NCBI GenBank assembly: GCA_928212115.1
Contig: CAKMRJ010000001.1
Location: 183,947,598 to 184,011,597, forward strand
Source of the DNA: Lactuca virosa
Lineage: Eukaryota > Streptophyta > Magnoliopsida > Asterales > Asteraceae
DNA length: 64,000 nucleotides
Direction: 5' to 3'
Shown: positions 11,041 through 22,510 of the stretch, piece by piece
Position numbering within the stretch: position 1 is the first letter of the stretch
Layout of the letters: every line of letters begins with the position of its first letter
The notes under the pieces: generated by a model
The model's database searches: none
Seen by the model: the letters and a program-made list of their open reading frames with translations, nothing else
Told to the model about the DNA's origin: nothing
Position numbers and translations under genes: made by a program

Positions 11041-11811
11041 TGTTGGATTAGGTGTCTAAGTTCATAACTATTTCTGGAATGTACTTGACCCGATTAGCAT
11101 GGGCCATTTGGGTTGCATCACATCATGCATTCGGATAGACTAAAAAGAGAGAAATAACACTTATGGTTTATTAATATATTATAAGTTCTACTATATTAAT
11201 AGTATTATTTAATTAGTATTGCTCAAGAATTAATTTGGAATTAATTAAGTGCAAAGAAGACTAATTAAATATATGGGTTGATTGTGTAAATCATCCATAC
11301 TTGTATAGTGGGCTAATGCTCCATGGATTATCAAGTTGGGCTAAAACCCATAGGATGCTCCATGGATGCTCCATGGTTGGTTATAGAACCCATGGGTCAT
11401 GGAAATGAAAAGTCATGACAATTAGGGTTTACATGGTGTAATCCTAATTGTAACACACTATATAAGCATCACTTTGTTCACCAAAATTGGCCACTAAGCA
11501 TACAACTGAGGGCTAGCCGATTTCAAGAAGTGTATCATTTCTCTCTAAGTCATTCCAAGTGCATTTGGTGTTGTGTGAGACATTTGAGGCATCAAACTTG
11601 AGGTGCTAGGCTCACAAGGTTATCAAGGAATCCAAACTACTACAAGGTATGATTTCTTACCATCTTTTATGATTAAAAGTACCCCATGTATGCTAGATAG
11701 GTTATGAACCTTGGAAAATCAATTTTGCATGTATCATCGATAAAACATAGATCCAAGGTTTTTAGTGTTGCATGTACACCATAGGAGTGTTAGAATGCTC
11801 AAAACCCTTCA
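11041..11811 (+). repeat. 5' LTR of Copia-C
   Basis: Begins TGTTGGATTAGG and ends AACCCTTCA. It contains a TATA box (TATATAAG, 11459-11466) and several CCATGG words at 11320-11400. It has the same layout as the Copia-D LTRs, with a conserved last 100 bases. Confidence 0.95.
11459..11466 (+). promoter_or_regulatory. TATA box in Copia-C 5' LTR
   Basis: TATATAAG, at the same LTR position as TATATAAA in Copia-D. It probably sets the U3/R boundary some 30 bp downstream. Confidence 0.65.
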
Positions 11812-11812
11812 G

Positions 11813-11824
11813 TGGTATCACAGC
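11813..11824 (+). other. Primer-binding site of Copia-C
   Basis: TGGTATCACAGC, one mismatch from TGGTATCAGAGC, which is complementary to the 3' end of initiator Met-tRNA. It lies one base after the LTR. Confidence 0.85.
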
Positions 11825-13794
11825 CTAGGCTTGTTTGTTTGATACTTGATGCAAAATTGTGAAAACTCAATTTTTCTGCATTCTGCTGCATGAACTCACC
11901 GAGTCCATTGAGGGACTCGACGAGTCCATGACTAAAATCATCCTACTTGTCGGGTAGGTTCATGCACTCGACGAGTAGGAGTCTCAGAATGAAGATTTTC
12001 GAGTTTTGCTGCTGGAAATGGACTTGAAACATTACCCTAAACTCTTTTGGTGTTATAAAACTTGTTTTAGATGGTGTAATGGTTATGCTAATCCATTTTC
12101 AATAGCTATTATCAAAATTTCAAGTTTTATATGGTTAATTTTATAATTCTTGAAATTGTTGATATGAACATTCATGAACTTATGAGTTTAGAGGATCATA
12201 GGAATTATTTGTAACTTGCTTGTTAGTTTAATTCTTGATCATTATGTGTTTTAGTGGAATCCATAATTTGTCCTCAAGTTATGGATTACCAAAAGTCACA
12301 CTTTTAAAGACCATTAAAGAAACACATAGGTTACATAAAATGAAAAGTCACTCATTTTATTAAACCATTAACTCATAAGTTATGAAAGATGAAAAGTTTT
12401 GAAAGTTACAAAACTTGCCCTCAAGTTTTGGAACATGTAAAGTCACTTTAAAAACTTTAGTTCCAACCCCTAGAATTTTAAAAGTTAAAATTCAACCCTT
12501 ATACTTTATAATATTATAAGTTTAATAATAATTATATATGTATAAGAACAAATTCGTTTTACCGTTAGTAGGCGTCATTCACGAAGCCGGTCTATAAGGG
12601 GGTATAAGGTTCATATGATTCTTGAAGTTTTGATATGATATTCATGTTGAGTTATTGTTAGATCATAGGAATTACTTGCTAAATAGTTTAATGATTAATT
12701 CTTGATCAATTATGTGTTTTAATGGAATCCATAATTTGTCCTCAAGTTATGGATTTCCAATGGTCACTTTCTTTAATGTACATTTAAAACACATAAGTTA
12801 CATAAAAATGAAGAGTCTTCACTTTTATGAACCATTAACTCATAAGTTATGAAATGAAAAGTTTTGGATAGTTTCAAAAACTTTCCCTCAAGTTTTGGAA
12901 TTTTTAAAGTCACACACACATTAATTCCACCCCTTAGGATTTTAAAAGTTAAAATTCAACCCTTATACTAGTATAAGATTAATGGTTAATATTTATATAT
13001 GTATAAGATCAAGTCGTTTTACCGTTAGTAGGCCTCATTCACGAAGCCGGTGTATAAGGGGGGTATAAGGTTGTTGCCTATAAAATGACATATTAATGGG
13101 TGTCCACTCTCACCCACCGATTCCTTGATCGGTGGAGGGTCGTTAGCCGAACGGGCAAGACAAGGACTTCAAATATTCATTAAAAGTATGATGAATATAT
13201 AGTAACTAAATGTTTTTTATAAATTCCCAATCTCAGTTACTTTAGGAAAATGTGAATAAGGTGCTTACCCATGAAATTACACTTTGCACTTTGATTAAGT
13301 CGTTAGTGGAGCGTGTGTGGTTAACCGGCAAACTAACCTGGACTTAACAAGGTAAGCAAAGGGTGACTTAATATTTATCATAGTATCAGTGGAGTGCGTG
13401 TGGTTAACCGACACATTGATTGAGGGGTAAATATTAAGGGTACCAAGTAATTTGCATGGTTACTTCACACCTTGTTTTGTGATCCTCGACATCCCAGTCA
13501 CAAAACCTGAAGGGCACACTCGAGATTGAAACATGCCATTGAAAAAGTTCAATGAATCTCAAAGAATCTAGGAGTTTCAAAACCAATTAAAACCTAATAA
13601 TTTATTTCGTTTTTCATGGTGGAAATTGGTGAATCTTCATTCACCTACCTTCAAATATTTTATAGATTGGATTATGGCATCCCTCTTCTAAGTTATAAAA
13701 TATTGTGTTGGGTCCTAGCCTTAGTACTACATTTGGGTGTTTTTATTAAGGACTATCTTTATATCTAATCTAAACTTGTCTTTCTTCCATTCAA
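11825..13794 (+). other. Copia-C leader, with an internal 465-bp tandem duplication
   Basis: Non-coding. It contains two ACTCGACGAGT palindromes (11915-11925, 11966-11976) absent from Copia-D. Two tandem copies of a block follow, about 12150-12610 and 12612-13075. Matching words GATCATAGGAATTA and ACCGTTAGTAGGC lie 467 and 460 bp apart. Two further short repeats (GTGTGGTTAACCG) flank 13320-13410. Copia-D has the block once. Confidence 0.8.
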
Positions 13795-16700
13795 ATGTCT
13801 TCCAACAATGCTGCTTCTAGCTCAAACCCTACTGGCTCCTTCTCTCTTATGAACCTTTGTGGGAGAGTCATATTTGATGGATCCAACTTTATGGATTGGA
13901 TCAGGAACATCAGGATGGCCACTCGGTATGAGAACAAAGAATATGTTCTCGACAAGGAGCTTAAGGTACCCGAGCCAACTGCTACTCCTTAGGAGATCGC
14001 TGAATATGAGGTACATGAAAGAGATGCTACTAAAGTGGCATGCATCATGCTGGCCACTATGACAGCCGAGCTCCAAAAGTCCTACGAGGACTATTATCCT
14101 TTTAAGATGCACTAGGATTTGATGGACTGCTACCATCAGAGTGCTCGTCAAGAGCGATACAAAATCATCTCCTCCGTGATAACAACCAAGATGGAGGATG
14201 GTGAACCCATCATGGGCCACATGCATAACATGCAAAGGTATGTGGACCGTTTGATGAAGCTAAATGTGAACTTCCCCAAGGAGTTGGCAATTGACATCAT
14301 TTTGCACTCTTTACCCTCGTGTTATGATCAATTCCGCATAACATACCACATGAACAATGATGAAGTTACACTCAGCAAACTTCAAGGACTTCTGAAGACC
14401 GTGGAAAGTGGTCTCAAAGGTAAGTCAGTTGTTACTACTCCTACTCCTACTGCGGCCCGTGTCTTCGCAATCGGGCGAGGCAAAGGAAAGAAAAGGAAGA
14501 ACCCTTCGAAGGGTACCAAGGGAAACTCCCTTGATGGCTCATCTTCAAGTGGAACCAAGAAAGGTTTTGTCACGCCTTCTTCTGACCCAAAAGAAGCTGA
14601 ATGCTTCTATTGCCATGAAAAGTCGTAGTGGAAGTGAAACCGCCGAAAGTACCAGCAAGATGTGAAGGATGGGAAAGTTAAACCCAACCATGCAGGTATT
14701 TACACTATATTGTCTAATAACTCACCCCATTCTAATTATTAGGTCCTTGATACCGGTTGTGGTATTTATATTTGTTCTGATTTGCAGAGACTAAGAAGAA
14801 GTGAGAATTTGGAGCATGGGAATATAAACTTGATCATGGGGAATAGGAAAGCCTCACCTGTCACCAAGATTGGAGTTTATTCTTTGTTGCTAAGTAGTGG
14901 GTTTACATTAGATTTGAAAAAATGTTGTTACTCGCCTGAAATGGAAAGAAATATTATTTCCTTTCATGCTTTGTACAAACAAGGTTTTACCTTTCGTTTG
15001 ATAATGAATGTGGTAGTATTAATGCTTTCTTTAATAATGTTCTTTATTTTAAAGCATTACCATGTGATGGTGTGTATGAAGCTGTGTCGGTTGTAGATAA
15101 CCTAGGAAATAATTTATTGTGTATCGATTCATCCACTAGCTTGGATAAAGCATCTTTATGGCATTGTCGTCTTGGACATGTAAGCAAGAAACACATAGGC
15201 CAACTCCAAAAGGATGGAGTCTTGGAGTCATTTGACCTAAAGTCAGATGATAGTTGTGAATCTTGTTTGCTTGGGAAAATGACAAAGTCATCCTTCACTG
15301 GTACTTGTGCTAGGGGTGAAGGTTTGTTGGACCTCATACACACTGATTTGTGTGGACCCTTCAGAACCGCCACAAGAGATGCTAACCGCTTCTATGTGCC
15401 TTTTACTGATGATTTTAGTAGATATGGATATGTCTACTTAATCAAGCATAATTCAGAGACCTTTGAAAGATTCAAAGAGTTCAAGCAGGAAGTGGAGAAT
15501 CAGTTGGGCAGGAACATTAAGATGCTTCGATCCGATCGAGGTGGTGACTATCTTAGTACAGAGTTCCTTGACTATCTTAAGGAATGTGGGATTGTCTCAC
15601 AATTAACACCTCCCAGGACACCACAGCTTAATGGTGTGGCTGAGAGGCGCAATCGAACCTTGTTGGATATGGTTCTTTCCATGATGATTCGAGCTTTGCT
15701 ACTAATCTCATTCTGGGGGTATGCCTTAGAGTGCCACCCATATCCTTAATCTAGTCCCTACAAAGAATGTTGCCAAAACACCTCATGAGATGTGGACCGC
15801 AAAAGGTCCTAATCTAGACCGTATCATGATTTGGGGTTGCAAGGCTTTCGTGAGGCGCGAGTCTCACGATAAGCTCGAACCTCAAAGTGAGAGGTGTATT
15901 TTCATCGGCTACCCACAAAGATCCTTTGGTTACCTCTTCTACAGACCTAGTGATAATGTGCTCTTTGTAGCAAGGTGAGGAGTCTTTCGAGAGAGAGAAT
16001 TCATACGCCAAGGAAATAGTGGGATGCAAATTAACCTTGAAGAACTTCAAGAGGCAAGTGGTGAAGGAACCTCAAACCCTAGCAATCAACCTGAGGAGGA
16101 AACTCTTGTTGATCCGACAGAAGAGTCTGTACCTCTGAGGCGTTCCACGAGAGTTAGGAATGCACCTGAGCATTACTATGGTTTCCATATTACTTTGGAA
16201 GGTGGTACACTTATCAGTGATAGCACACTGGTGAGTCTGGATGAACCTAACAGCTACACGGAAGCCATGGCAGGCACTGAGGCTGCTAAATGGAAAGAGG
16301 CTATGGACAGCGAGATAGAATCCATCTATGACAATCAAGTTTGGAACTTGGTTGACAATGTACCAGGTCGCAAGACAGTCGGGTGCAAATGGATCTTCAA
16401 TAAGAAGACCGACATGGATGGTAATGTACACACTTATAAGGCGCGACTGGTTGCACAGGGCTTTTCTCAAACTCCGGGAGTTGATTATGATGAAACCTTT
16501 TCACCAGTAGCGAAGATGAAGTCTATTAGGGTTATGTTAGCCATTGCTGCATTTTATGATTATGAAATATGGCAAATGGACGTCAAAACTGCTTTCCTTA
16601 ATGGAAAGTTGGCTGAGGATGTTTACATGAATCAGCCAGAGGGTTTTGTTAGTACAAAGTACCCTAATAGAGTCTGTAAGCTTGAGAAATCCATCTATGT

Positions 16701-17802
16701 ATTAAAGCAAGCACCTCGCAGATGGAATATTTGCTTCGATGAGGAAGTTAAAGAGTTTGGTTTTACGAGGAGTGAAGATGAATCTTGTGTATATGTCAAG
16801 GCTAGTGGGAGTGTAGGCAGCTTTTTGGTATTGTATGTGGATGACATACTACTCATAGGAAATGACATCCCAACTCTGCAGGAAGTTAAGTCCTAGCTTG
16901 GGAAGTGTTTCGCTATGAAGGACCTTGGAGAAGCTGCCTATATCCTAGGGATAAGGATTTTGAGAGACCGGAGTAAAATACTAATTGGACTTAGTCAGAG
17001 TACCTACTTGGATAAGGTGCTGAATAGGTTCAGCATGCAGAATTCCAAGAAAGGAGAGTTACCGATTCAGAGTAACGCCAGACTGAGTAAGACTCAAAGC
17101 CCGAGTACAGAGGCTGAGATAGCTGAGATGATTCGAGTAAATTATGCTTCCGCTGTAGGCTCGATCATGTATGCTATGACTTGTACTCGTCCTGATGTGG
17201 CCTTTGCACTGAGCATGGTCAGCAGATATCTGGGGAACCCTGGCAAGGCTCATTGGACTGCGGTAAAGAACATTCTCAAGTACCTGCAGAGGACTAAGGA
17301 CTGGGTCCTTACCCTCGATGGGAGTGATGACTTGAGAGTATTGGGGTATAGTGATGCTAGCTTTCAGACTGATAGGGATAATTTCCGCTCTCAGTCAGGC
17401 TGGGTCTTTACCTTAAACAGAGGAGCAATTTCTTGAAAAAGTTCCAAGCAGGAAACAGTAGCCGATTTAACTTGCAAATCAGAGTATATAGCGGCAAGAG
17501 AGGCAGCAAAGGAGGCTATATGGCTAAAGAACTTCATTGGAGACCTTGGAGTTGTACCAGTTATAAAGGAGCCTATTGATATTTTCTGTGATAGTGAAAG
17601 TGCAGTTGCCTTAGCCAAGGAACCAAGGGATCACGGGAGATCCAGACACATCGACAGAAAATACCATTACATCAGACATCAAATAGAAGAAGGACTCCTT
17701 GTGGCAAAGAGGGCATCATCGGATGAGAACCCGGCAGATCCCCTCACGAAGGGATTGGCCAGAGTTAAGCATCTCCAGCATGCAAGACTTATAGGGCTGT
17801 AG
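13795..17802 (+). pseudogene. Copia-C gag-pol polyprotein, disrupted
   Basis: Starts at ATG 13795 (MSSNNAASSSNP). Gag covers 13795-14700 with a zinc knuckle CFYCHEKS whose last Cys is lost. Protease shows VLDTGCG (about 14743). Integrase has HCRLGH (about 15160), HTDLCGPF, SDRGGDY and NGVAERRNR, so the D,D,E residues are all present. Reverse transcriptase has an intact YVDD (16834-16845). RNase H ends with DENPADPLTKGL and a stop at 17802. In-frame stops occur near 13990, 14113, 14626, 14634, 14740, 15976, 16894 and 17434, with frameshifts near 15000 and 15727. The order gag-protease-integrase-RT-RNase H is diagnostic of Copia. It cannot encode its own transposition proteins now. Confidence 0.95.
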
Positions 17803-18667
17803 AATGATATTAGTTTTACTAGTTAGATAGCTTTGAAATGTGTAAAGTGTAATTGACATTTGATGATGAATAAAAGGTGTATTTATTTATGAGTAAAGTG
17901 TTGCTATCTTTTTTCAATTGTTTACTATCGTTTCATTTTGCATGTTTTGACTTCCAGAGTAATTATGTTATTGTAATTTCATGTTATTCAAATTCTCCAT
18001 AGTCCGTCATATGTTGGAAGTAGATATGAATCAAGACTATCATGGGTTGGCTTGTAGAGGTCTAAGATGTTGGACATAAGTGGTGCTACAACACTCATGA
18101 GTGCTCATAAGTTCTGAGTATTGGATTGAACCCATGCTCGCTGGTATCACTTCATGGAATTTATCTCGAGTGATCGCGAGACAGTAATATCATATAAGTC
18201 TTCAAACCAAGAGATATGACTTGTTGCCTATGAGTTGGTTATGCATTGATTGTACGAAAACGCAATGGTAACTCAATGTTATAAAACGTGCCTTTGTGTA
18301 TGATTCAACAAGTAGTAGAACAAGCATATGAGTCTAAGTTTATATGTTCCTTCTTGGATTAGAAGCAATATCTAGGCCCCTCGATGATTTTGTGTTGACC
18401 CATGTACCGGGCCCGGTCAGAACTATGTTGATGTGTTCAATTAAGTTCTATGTCAAACAAATCGGAAATCGGGAAACAAAATACTGGACAATAAGTAAGA
18501 CATTGTTCCATGTATTTGTCTGGCTGATATCTAGAACAAAGGATTATATGATCACTTATCTAAAATGGCGTATCATCATCATCTCTGTTCCGTGAGACCT
18601 TGAAAGAGCTACGATTGCTGATAGGTTCCGGTAGTCATTCTTGCAGTTATAGGTATTAGACTTATCC
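17803..18667 (+). other. Copia-C 3' untranslated stretch
   Basis: About 865 bp from the pol stop to the polypurine tract, well conserved with Copia-D 55736-56563. No coding signal is conserved between the two, so its open frames are chance. The conservation suggests a role in RNA packaging or end formation, or simply recent common ancestry. Confidence 0.6.
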
Positions 18668-18678
18668 AAGTGGGAGAC
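18668..18678 (+). other. Polypurine tract of Copia-C
   Basis: AAGTGGGAGAC immediately before the 3' LTR, identical to Copia-D 56564-56574. Confidence 0.85.
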
Positions 18679-19452
18679 TATTGGATTAGGTGTCTAAGTT
18701 CATAACTATTTATGGAATGTACTTGACCCGATTAGCATGGTCCATTTGGGTTGCATGGCATCATGCATTTGGATAGACTAAAAAGTGAGAAATAACACTT
18801 ATGGTTTATTAATATATTATAAGTTCTAATATATTAATAGTATTATTTAATTAGTATTGATCAAGAATTAATTTGGAATTAATTAAGTGATCAAAAGAAG
18901 ACTAATTAAATATATGGGTTGATTGTGTAAATCATCCATACTTGTATAGTGGGCTGATGCTCCATCGATTATTAAGTTGGGCTAAAACCCATAGGACGCT
19001 CCATGGATGCTCCAAGGTAGGTTATATTACCCATGGGTCATGGAAATGAAAAGTCATGACAATTAGGGTTTACATGGTGTAACCCTAACTGTAACACACT
19101 ATATACGTATCACTTTGTTCACCAAAATCAGCCACTAAGCATACAAGTGAGGGCTAGCCGATTTCAAGAAGTGTACCATTTATCTCTAAGTCATTCCATA
19201 TGCATTTGGTGTTGTGTGAGACATTTGAAACATCACACTTGAGGTGCAAGGCTCACAACGTTATCAAGGAATCCAAACTACTACAAGGTATGATTTCTTA
19301 CTATCTTTTATGATTAAAAGTACCCCATGTATGCTAGATAGGTTATGAACCTTGGAAAATCAATTTTGCATGTATCATAGATAAAACATAGATCCAGGGT
19401 TTCTAGGGTTGCATGTACACCATAGGAGTGTTAGAATGCTCAAAACTCTTCA
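18679..19452 (+). repeat. 3' LTR of Copia-C
   Basis: Matches the 5' LTR through its length with scattered substitutions. The first bases are TATTGG rather than TGTTGG, so the conserved TG end has mutated since insertion. Confidence 0.95.
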
Positions 19453-19457
19453 AATAC

Positions 19458-19730
19458 GTGATAACGCACAATGAGAGAATGAGATAAGTGGTTGCACTCT
19501 TGTTCCAATTCGAGCCCTACAAACAAATTAAGAACCACGCCAAAATTGGATTCTACCCAGATCCAACGCCATAACTGAAAAGGACAAAACAAAATTATCC
19601 TAACATCTGAACATCCAATAACTAGGAATGGTTGCTGAATTCGAGCCTGCTATGAAGAATAATTCCACAACTAACCATTGGGGGTACCATTACCTAGAAA
19701 CCAAAATGTACAATGTACAAAATGAAAATA
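19458..19730 (-). other. G internal sequence, copy 1 (right part)
   Basis: Continuation of 9586-11040 after the Copia-C target site. It matches 47626-47892 closely and has no recognisable coding content. It ends where LTR H begins. Confidence 0.7.
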
Positions 19731-20941
19731 TGTAACATCCCAAAATTCAAGACAAAAAATATCATTTTAGTTAAGTTATTATATAAAACCATCAATATGA
19801 AAACATTCATAATAATATCTCACGTTAAGACCAGAGTGTCAATAGTCCAAACATATGATCATAAAACCCGTAATCCCAAAGATCTCATGTGCGGAAAACA
19901 AAGTGCGATCAAGCCGGCTCCTTTCCTTTGAAAACGAGTACCTAAAACCAAAACTATAAACCGTAAGCACGAAGCTTAGTGAGTTCCCCCACCATACCAC
20001 ATACCATACAACAAACATACTGTCCGGCAATTCTGGGGCGCCCGACCTACCCATGTAAAGCATTTCTGGGGTAATAACCAACCCATGTCAAGCAGTTCTG
20101 GGGTGCTGACCTACCCATGTCAAGCAGTTCTGGGGTGCTGACCTACCCATGTTAACTAGTTATGGGGTGCTTAACCTACCCTGCAGTTTATCTGAACTGG
20201 CTATGGGGATTATTTCACCCCTACTACTACCACACAATAACATAGCAAGACATATTGTCAGGCATATCTAGGGTGCCCGACCTACCCTTTGGTCCTAACG
20301 AACGTAACACGGGGACTACTCCCCTACTACTACCTCTATCACATAATAACATATCATAAACATATTGTCATGAATATATGGGGTGCCTGACCTACCCTTT
20401 GGTCCTAACGACCGTAATACGAGGACTATCCCCCCTGCTTCTAAAATGACATAACATCATATCAGGCTAGCACATAAACCACATCAGGTTGTAGCAAACC
20501 TAGATAATTATCACCAAGACAATCATCTAACATACAAGTCCTACTAGTGGGCGAAAGTACAATTCTCTTGAAACATCCAATGACCAAACACCTATGCGTC
20601 TGACATCCGTATGCTTCTGGTACCGTTCCCAAACAGATGATAAAATCACTATACCCAACGATACATGGGAGCTAGCCCAATGAATTAACCACAAACCTCT
20701 CACACAATACCCCAGAGCCGATCTCGACCTCAACCCTAAATAACATCCAAACACTTGGAACTCTCTATACGAAATACAATGCCTCTTCGAATCCAATAAC
20801 AACTAATGGTATGCAATTGGCATATGATATTTCTTGAAATTATAATCCACATAAAAGTAGAGAAATAAACCCATGAATACACTTACCCAAAACTTAGTGA
20901 TATTTCAAAGCAAATACAACTGTTGATTAAGAGTAGTTACA
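19731..20941 (-). mobile_element. 3' LTR of gag-only Gypsy-type element H, copy 2
   Basis: On the minus strand it runs from TGTAACTACTC (20941) to ...GGGATGTTACA (19731). The same LTR is at 47893-49123 and starts again at 63615. Next to it on the gag side is the gag tail of H, so this is the 3' LTR. It carries a 32-bp minisatellite and a second tandem repeat of about 108 bp at 20225-20440. The flank AAATA (19726-19730) is half of the presumed target-site duplication. Confidence 0.85.
20028..20180. repeat. 32-bp minisatellite in LTR H copy 2
   Basis: About four to five units containing AGCAGTTCTGGGGTGCTGAC then CTACCCATGTCA; exact units are spaced 32 bp (20091, 20123). It sits just after the conserved CTTAGTGAGTTCCCCC block. 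Confidence 0.9.
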
Positions 20942-20987
20942 CAATAATTTCATTACAGAAAAAGGGGAATTTCAAATTACATATCAG

Positions 20988-21311
20988 CGATATATTGCAG
21001 CTCGATCTTGACTTCATGTGGAAGTACATACGATGAATCATGAGCAGCCCTAACCTCTATGCGGGGACAATTTTCCCTGATATGACCAGGCTGATGACAA
21101 CGATGTCATAACTCTACATCTAACGTGCATTCTTGACGATTGTGACCCTTCCACCCGCACCTGCCACACTTAGACCTGCTACGAACATCCTTTTGTACCC
21201 CTTTGTCCTTCGTGCAACCGCCACGACCCCTCGAATCTTTGACACTTGATGCCGCCGCACCTAACTGCTCGGTTTGTCGACACAGACCATATTCCCACTT
21301 CCTCTTCCCCA
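20988..21311 (-). pseudogene. H gag C-terminal fragment, copy 2
   Basis: Minus-strand frame with a basic linker (KDSRGRGGCTKDKG) and two zinc knuckles, CGRCGWKGHNRQEC and CHRCHQPGHIRENC, both of the CX2CX4HX4C type that binds retroelement RNA. It is the homologue of 49174-49499. It is cut at 21311, where the sequence switches to Copia reverse transcriptase, so the N-terminal part is missing. An in-frame stop (TAA, about 21109) separates the two knuckles. It lies directly upstream, in its own orientation, of its 3' LTR. Confidence 0.8.
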
Positions 21312-21323
21312 AGTGTCGCAAGC
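21312..21323. other. Tandem-duplication junction (H gag to Copia pol)
   Basis: Left of here the sequence matches H gag up to CTTCCCCAA (the counterpart ends near 49493). From about CAAGC it matches Copia-A from about 5092 onward. Roughly six bases (GTGTCG) fit neither side and look like filler at an end-joining point. No LTR end or target duplication is present, so it is not an insertion boundary. Confidence 0.75.
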
Positions 21324-21563
21324 CATGCTTTAACTCCTTTCAAAGAAGGAATGTCATTTCGAATAAGCAATATGCCATCTACATATAGAACTAGGAATGT
21401 GAAATTGCTCCCATTAGTTTTCTTATAAACATACTCTTTGATTTTCTCATTGAAACGAATGTTCCAGCTTCGAGATGCTTGCTTTAACCCATAAATAGAT
21501 CTTTTAAGTTTACACACTTTGTTAGGATACCTTGGGTCAAGAAAAAACTCAGGCTGAGCCATA
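21324..21563 (-). pseudogene. Copia-B reverse transcriptase, distal part
   Basis: Minus-strand frame with FFLDPRYPNKVCKLKRSIYG, then LKQASRSWNIRFNEK and LVLYVDGILLI. The active-site box is YVDG (21374-21385), the same lost Asp as in Copia-A. It continues the frame interrupted at 31362 by Gypsy-2. The rest of RT and RNase H is absent because the duplication junction cuts it. Confidence 0.9.
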
Positions 21564-21744
21564 TATACTGTGACAACCCGAAACTTTTCCCGTTATCCTT
21601 ACCCAGTTTCCGTTAATAAAATTTGGGTTTTTATTTAATTCCGTCGAATTTCTTAATTTGGGAAGGACCTTAAGTTTTAAATAAATAATATGAATTTTAT
21701 ACGATTCGGAATAAACCGGGAATCACGCGAAAAACTTGAAACTT

Positions 21745-22510
21745 CCTCGAAAATCACCGAGTTCACGGTCAAGACGAGTTTAGGACCGTAAACTCGTGTA
21801 GACCGTAAACCCGTTTACGGTCAGGTGGACCCCCCTTTTGACCGAGAACTCTACCCTATATATAGAGTATTTGGCCTTCATTTCACACTCTTAACACTTC
21901 AAAGGCTTTCTCTCTCTCTACTCTCTCTCTACCTTCATCGAGTTTCCTCGAAGATCTTCAAGTTATCTTCAAGAATCCTCAAGAACACCTTAGTGTTTTG
22001 GACCCAAAACACCTTTCTTTGCCTTCAAATAGTAAGTATCATCCTCTTATACTTATATCTAGTTAGGATTCTAGAGTTTTGCCTTGAAATCGTCACTTTT
22101 CCAAGAACAAAAGGTGTTTACGGTCTAGTGTATCTCCTTAGACCGTACACCCTTCAATGACCGTATATTCATGGGCCGTAAACCCATGAACCGTAAACCC
22201 ATGGACCGTCAACCCTTATAAAGGGTGTTCTTATAGCCTTTACCCTTCCTAAGGCTAAGCATGGTCCCTGGAATCCGATGCCTTTTATTGAAGCCCTTGA
22301 AAACCATCATTTGTGCAAGATTTGATGAGTTTACGGTTGAATCTCCTTAGACCGTGAACACCATGACCGTAAGGTCATTAGACCGTGAACTTCATGACCG
22401 TAAGGTCTTTAGACTGTGAACCCAAGAACCGTAAACACCTGAGACAGTGAACACTTGGACCGTGAACTCCAATGGTCATACCTCTTTGACCGTAAACTCT
22501 AAAGGGTGGC
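21745..22510. repeat. Array of CCGTAAAC / GTTTACGG words in Gypsy-2 5' LTR
   Basis: About twenty copies of the word GACCGTAAAC, its GACCGTGAAC variant or its inverse, unevenly spaced and in both orientations, straddling the TATA box. It is repeated in the 3' LTR (about 29165-29910) with small copy-number differences. Confidence 0.85.
21857..21864 (+). promoter_or_regulatory. TATA box and pyrimidine patch of Gypsy-2 LTR
   Basis: TATATATA, followed 40 bp downstream by a CTTTCTCTCTCTCTAC-type pyrimidine patch (21906-21932), a common plant core-promoter pairing. It is repeated in the 3' LTR at 29271-29278. Confidence 0.65.

Larger units (their letters stand above)
11041..19452 (+). mobile_element. 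Copia-C, complete LTR retrotransposon (8.4 kb)
   Basis: Two LTRs (11041-11811 and 18679-19452), primer-binding site, long leader, gag-pol pseudogene and polypurine tract occur in the right order. The left flank is AAAAC (11036-11040) and the right flank AATAC (19453-19457), a 5-bp duplication with one later substitution. The uninterrupted site is visible in the duplicated copy near 47626 (GATGAAAACGTGATCACGAG), which proves the insertion boundaries. It is a sister of Copia-D at 49627-57340. Confidence 0.95.

Noticed and set aside
18344..18595. 83-codon open frame in the Copia-C 3' untranslated stretch
   Set aside because: Copia-D, closely related over the same stretch, does not keep the frame open.
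20028..20180. Regularly spaced repeats that could suggest a CRISPR array
   Set aside because: Units abut directly with no unique spacers, and the DNA is plant nuclear retrotransposon LTR. It is a minisatellite.
21106..21562. A fused H gag / Copia RT gene across the duplication junction
   Set aside because: The apparent long frames across 21311-21330 are an accident of the tandem-duplication junction. Neither part has a start or promoter that would make a fusion product likely.
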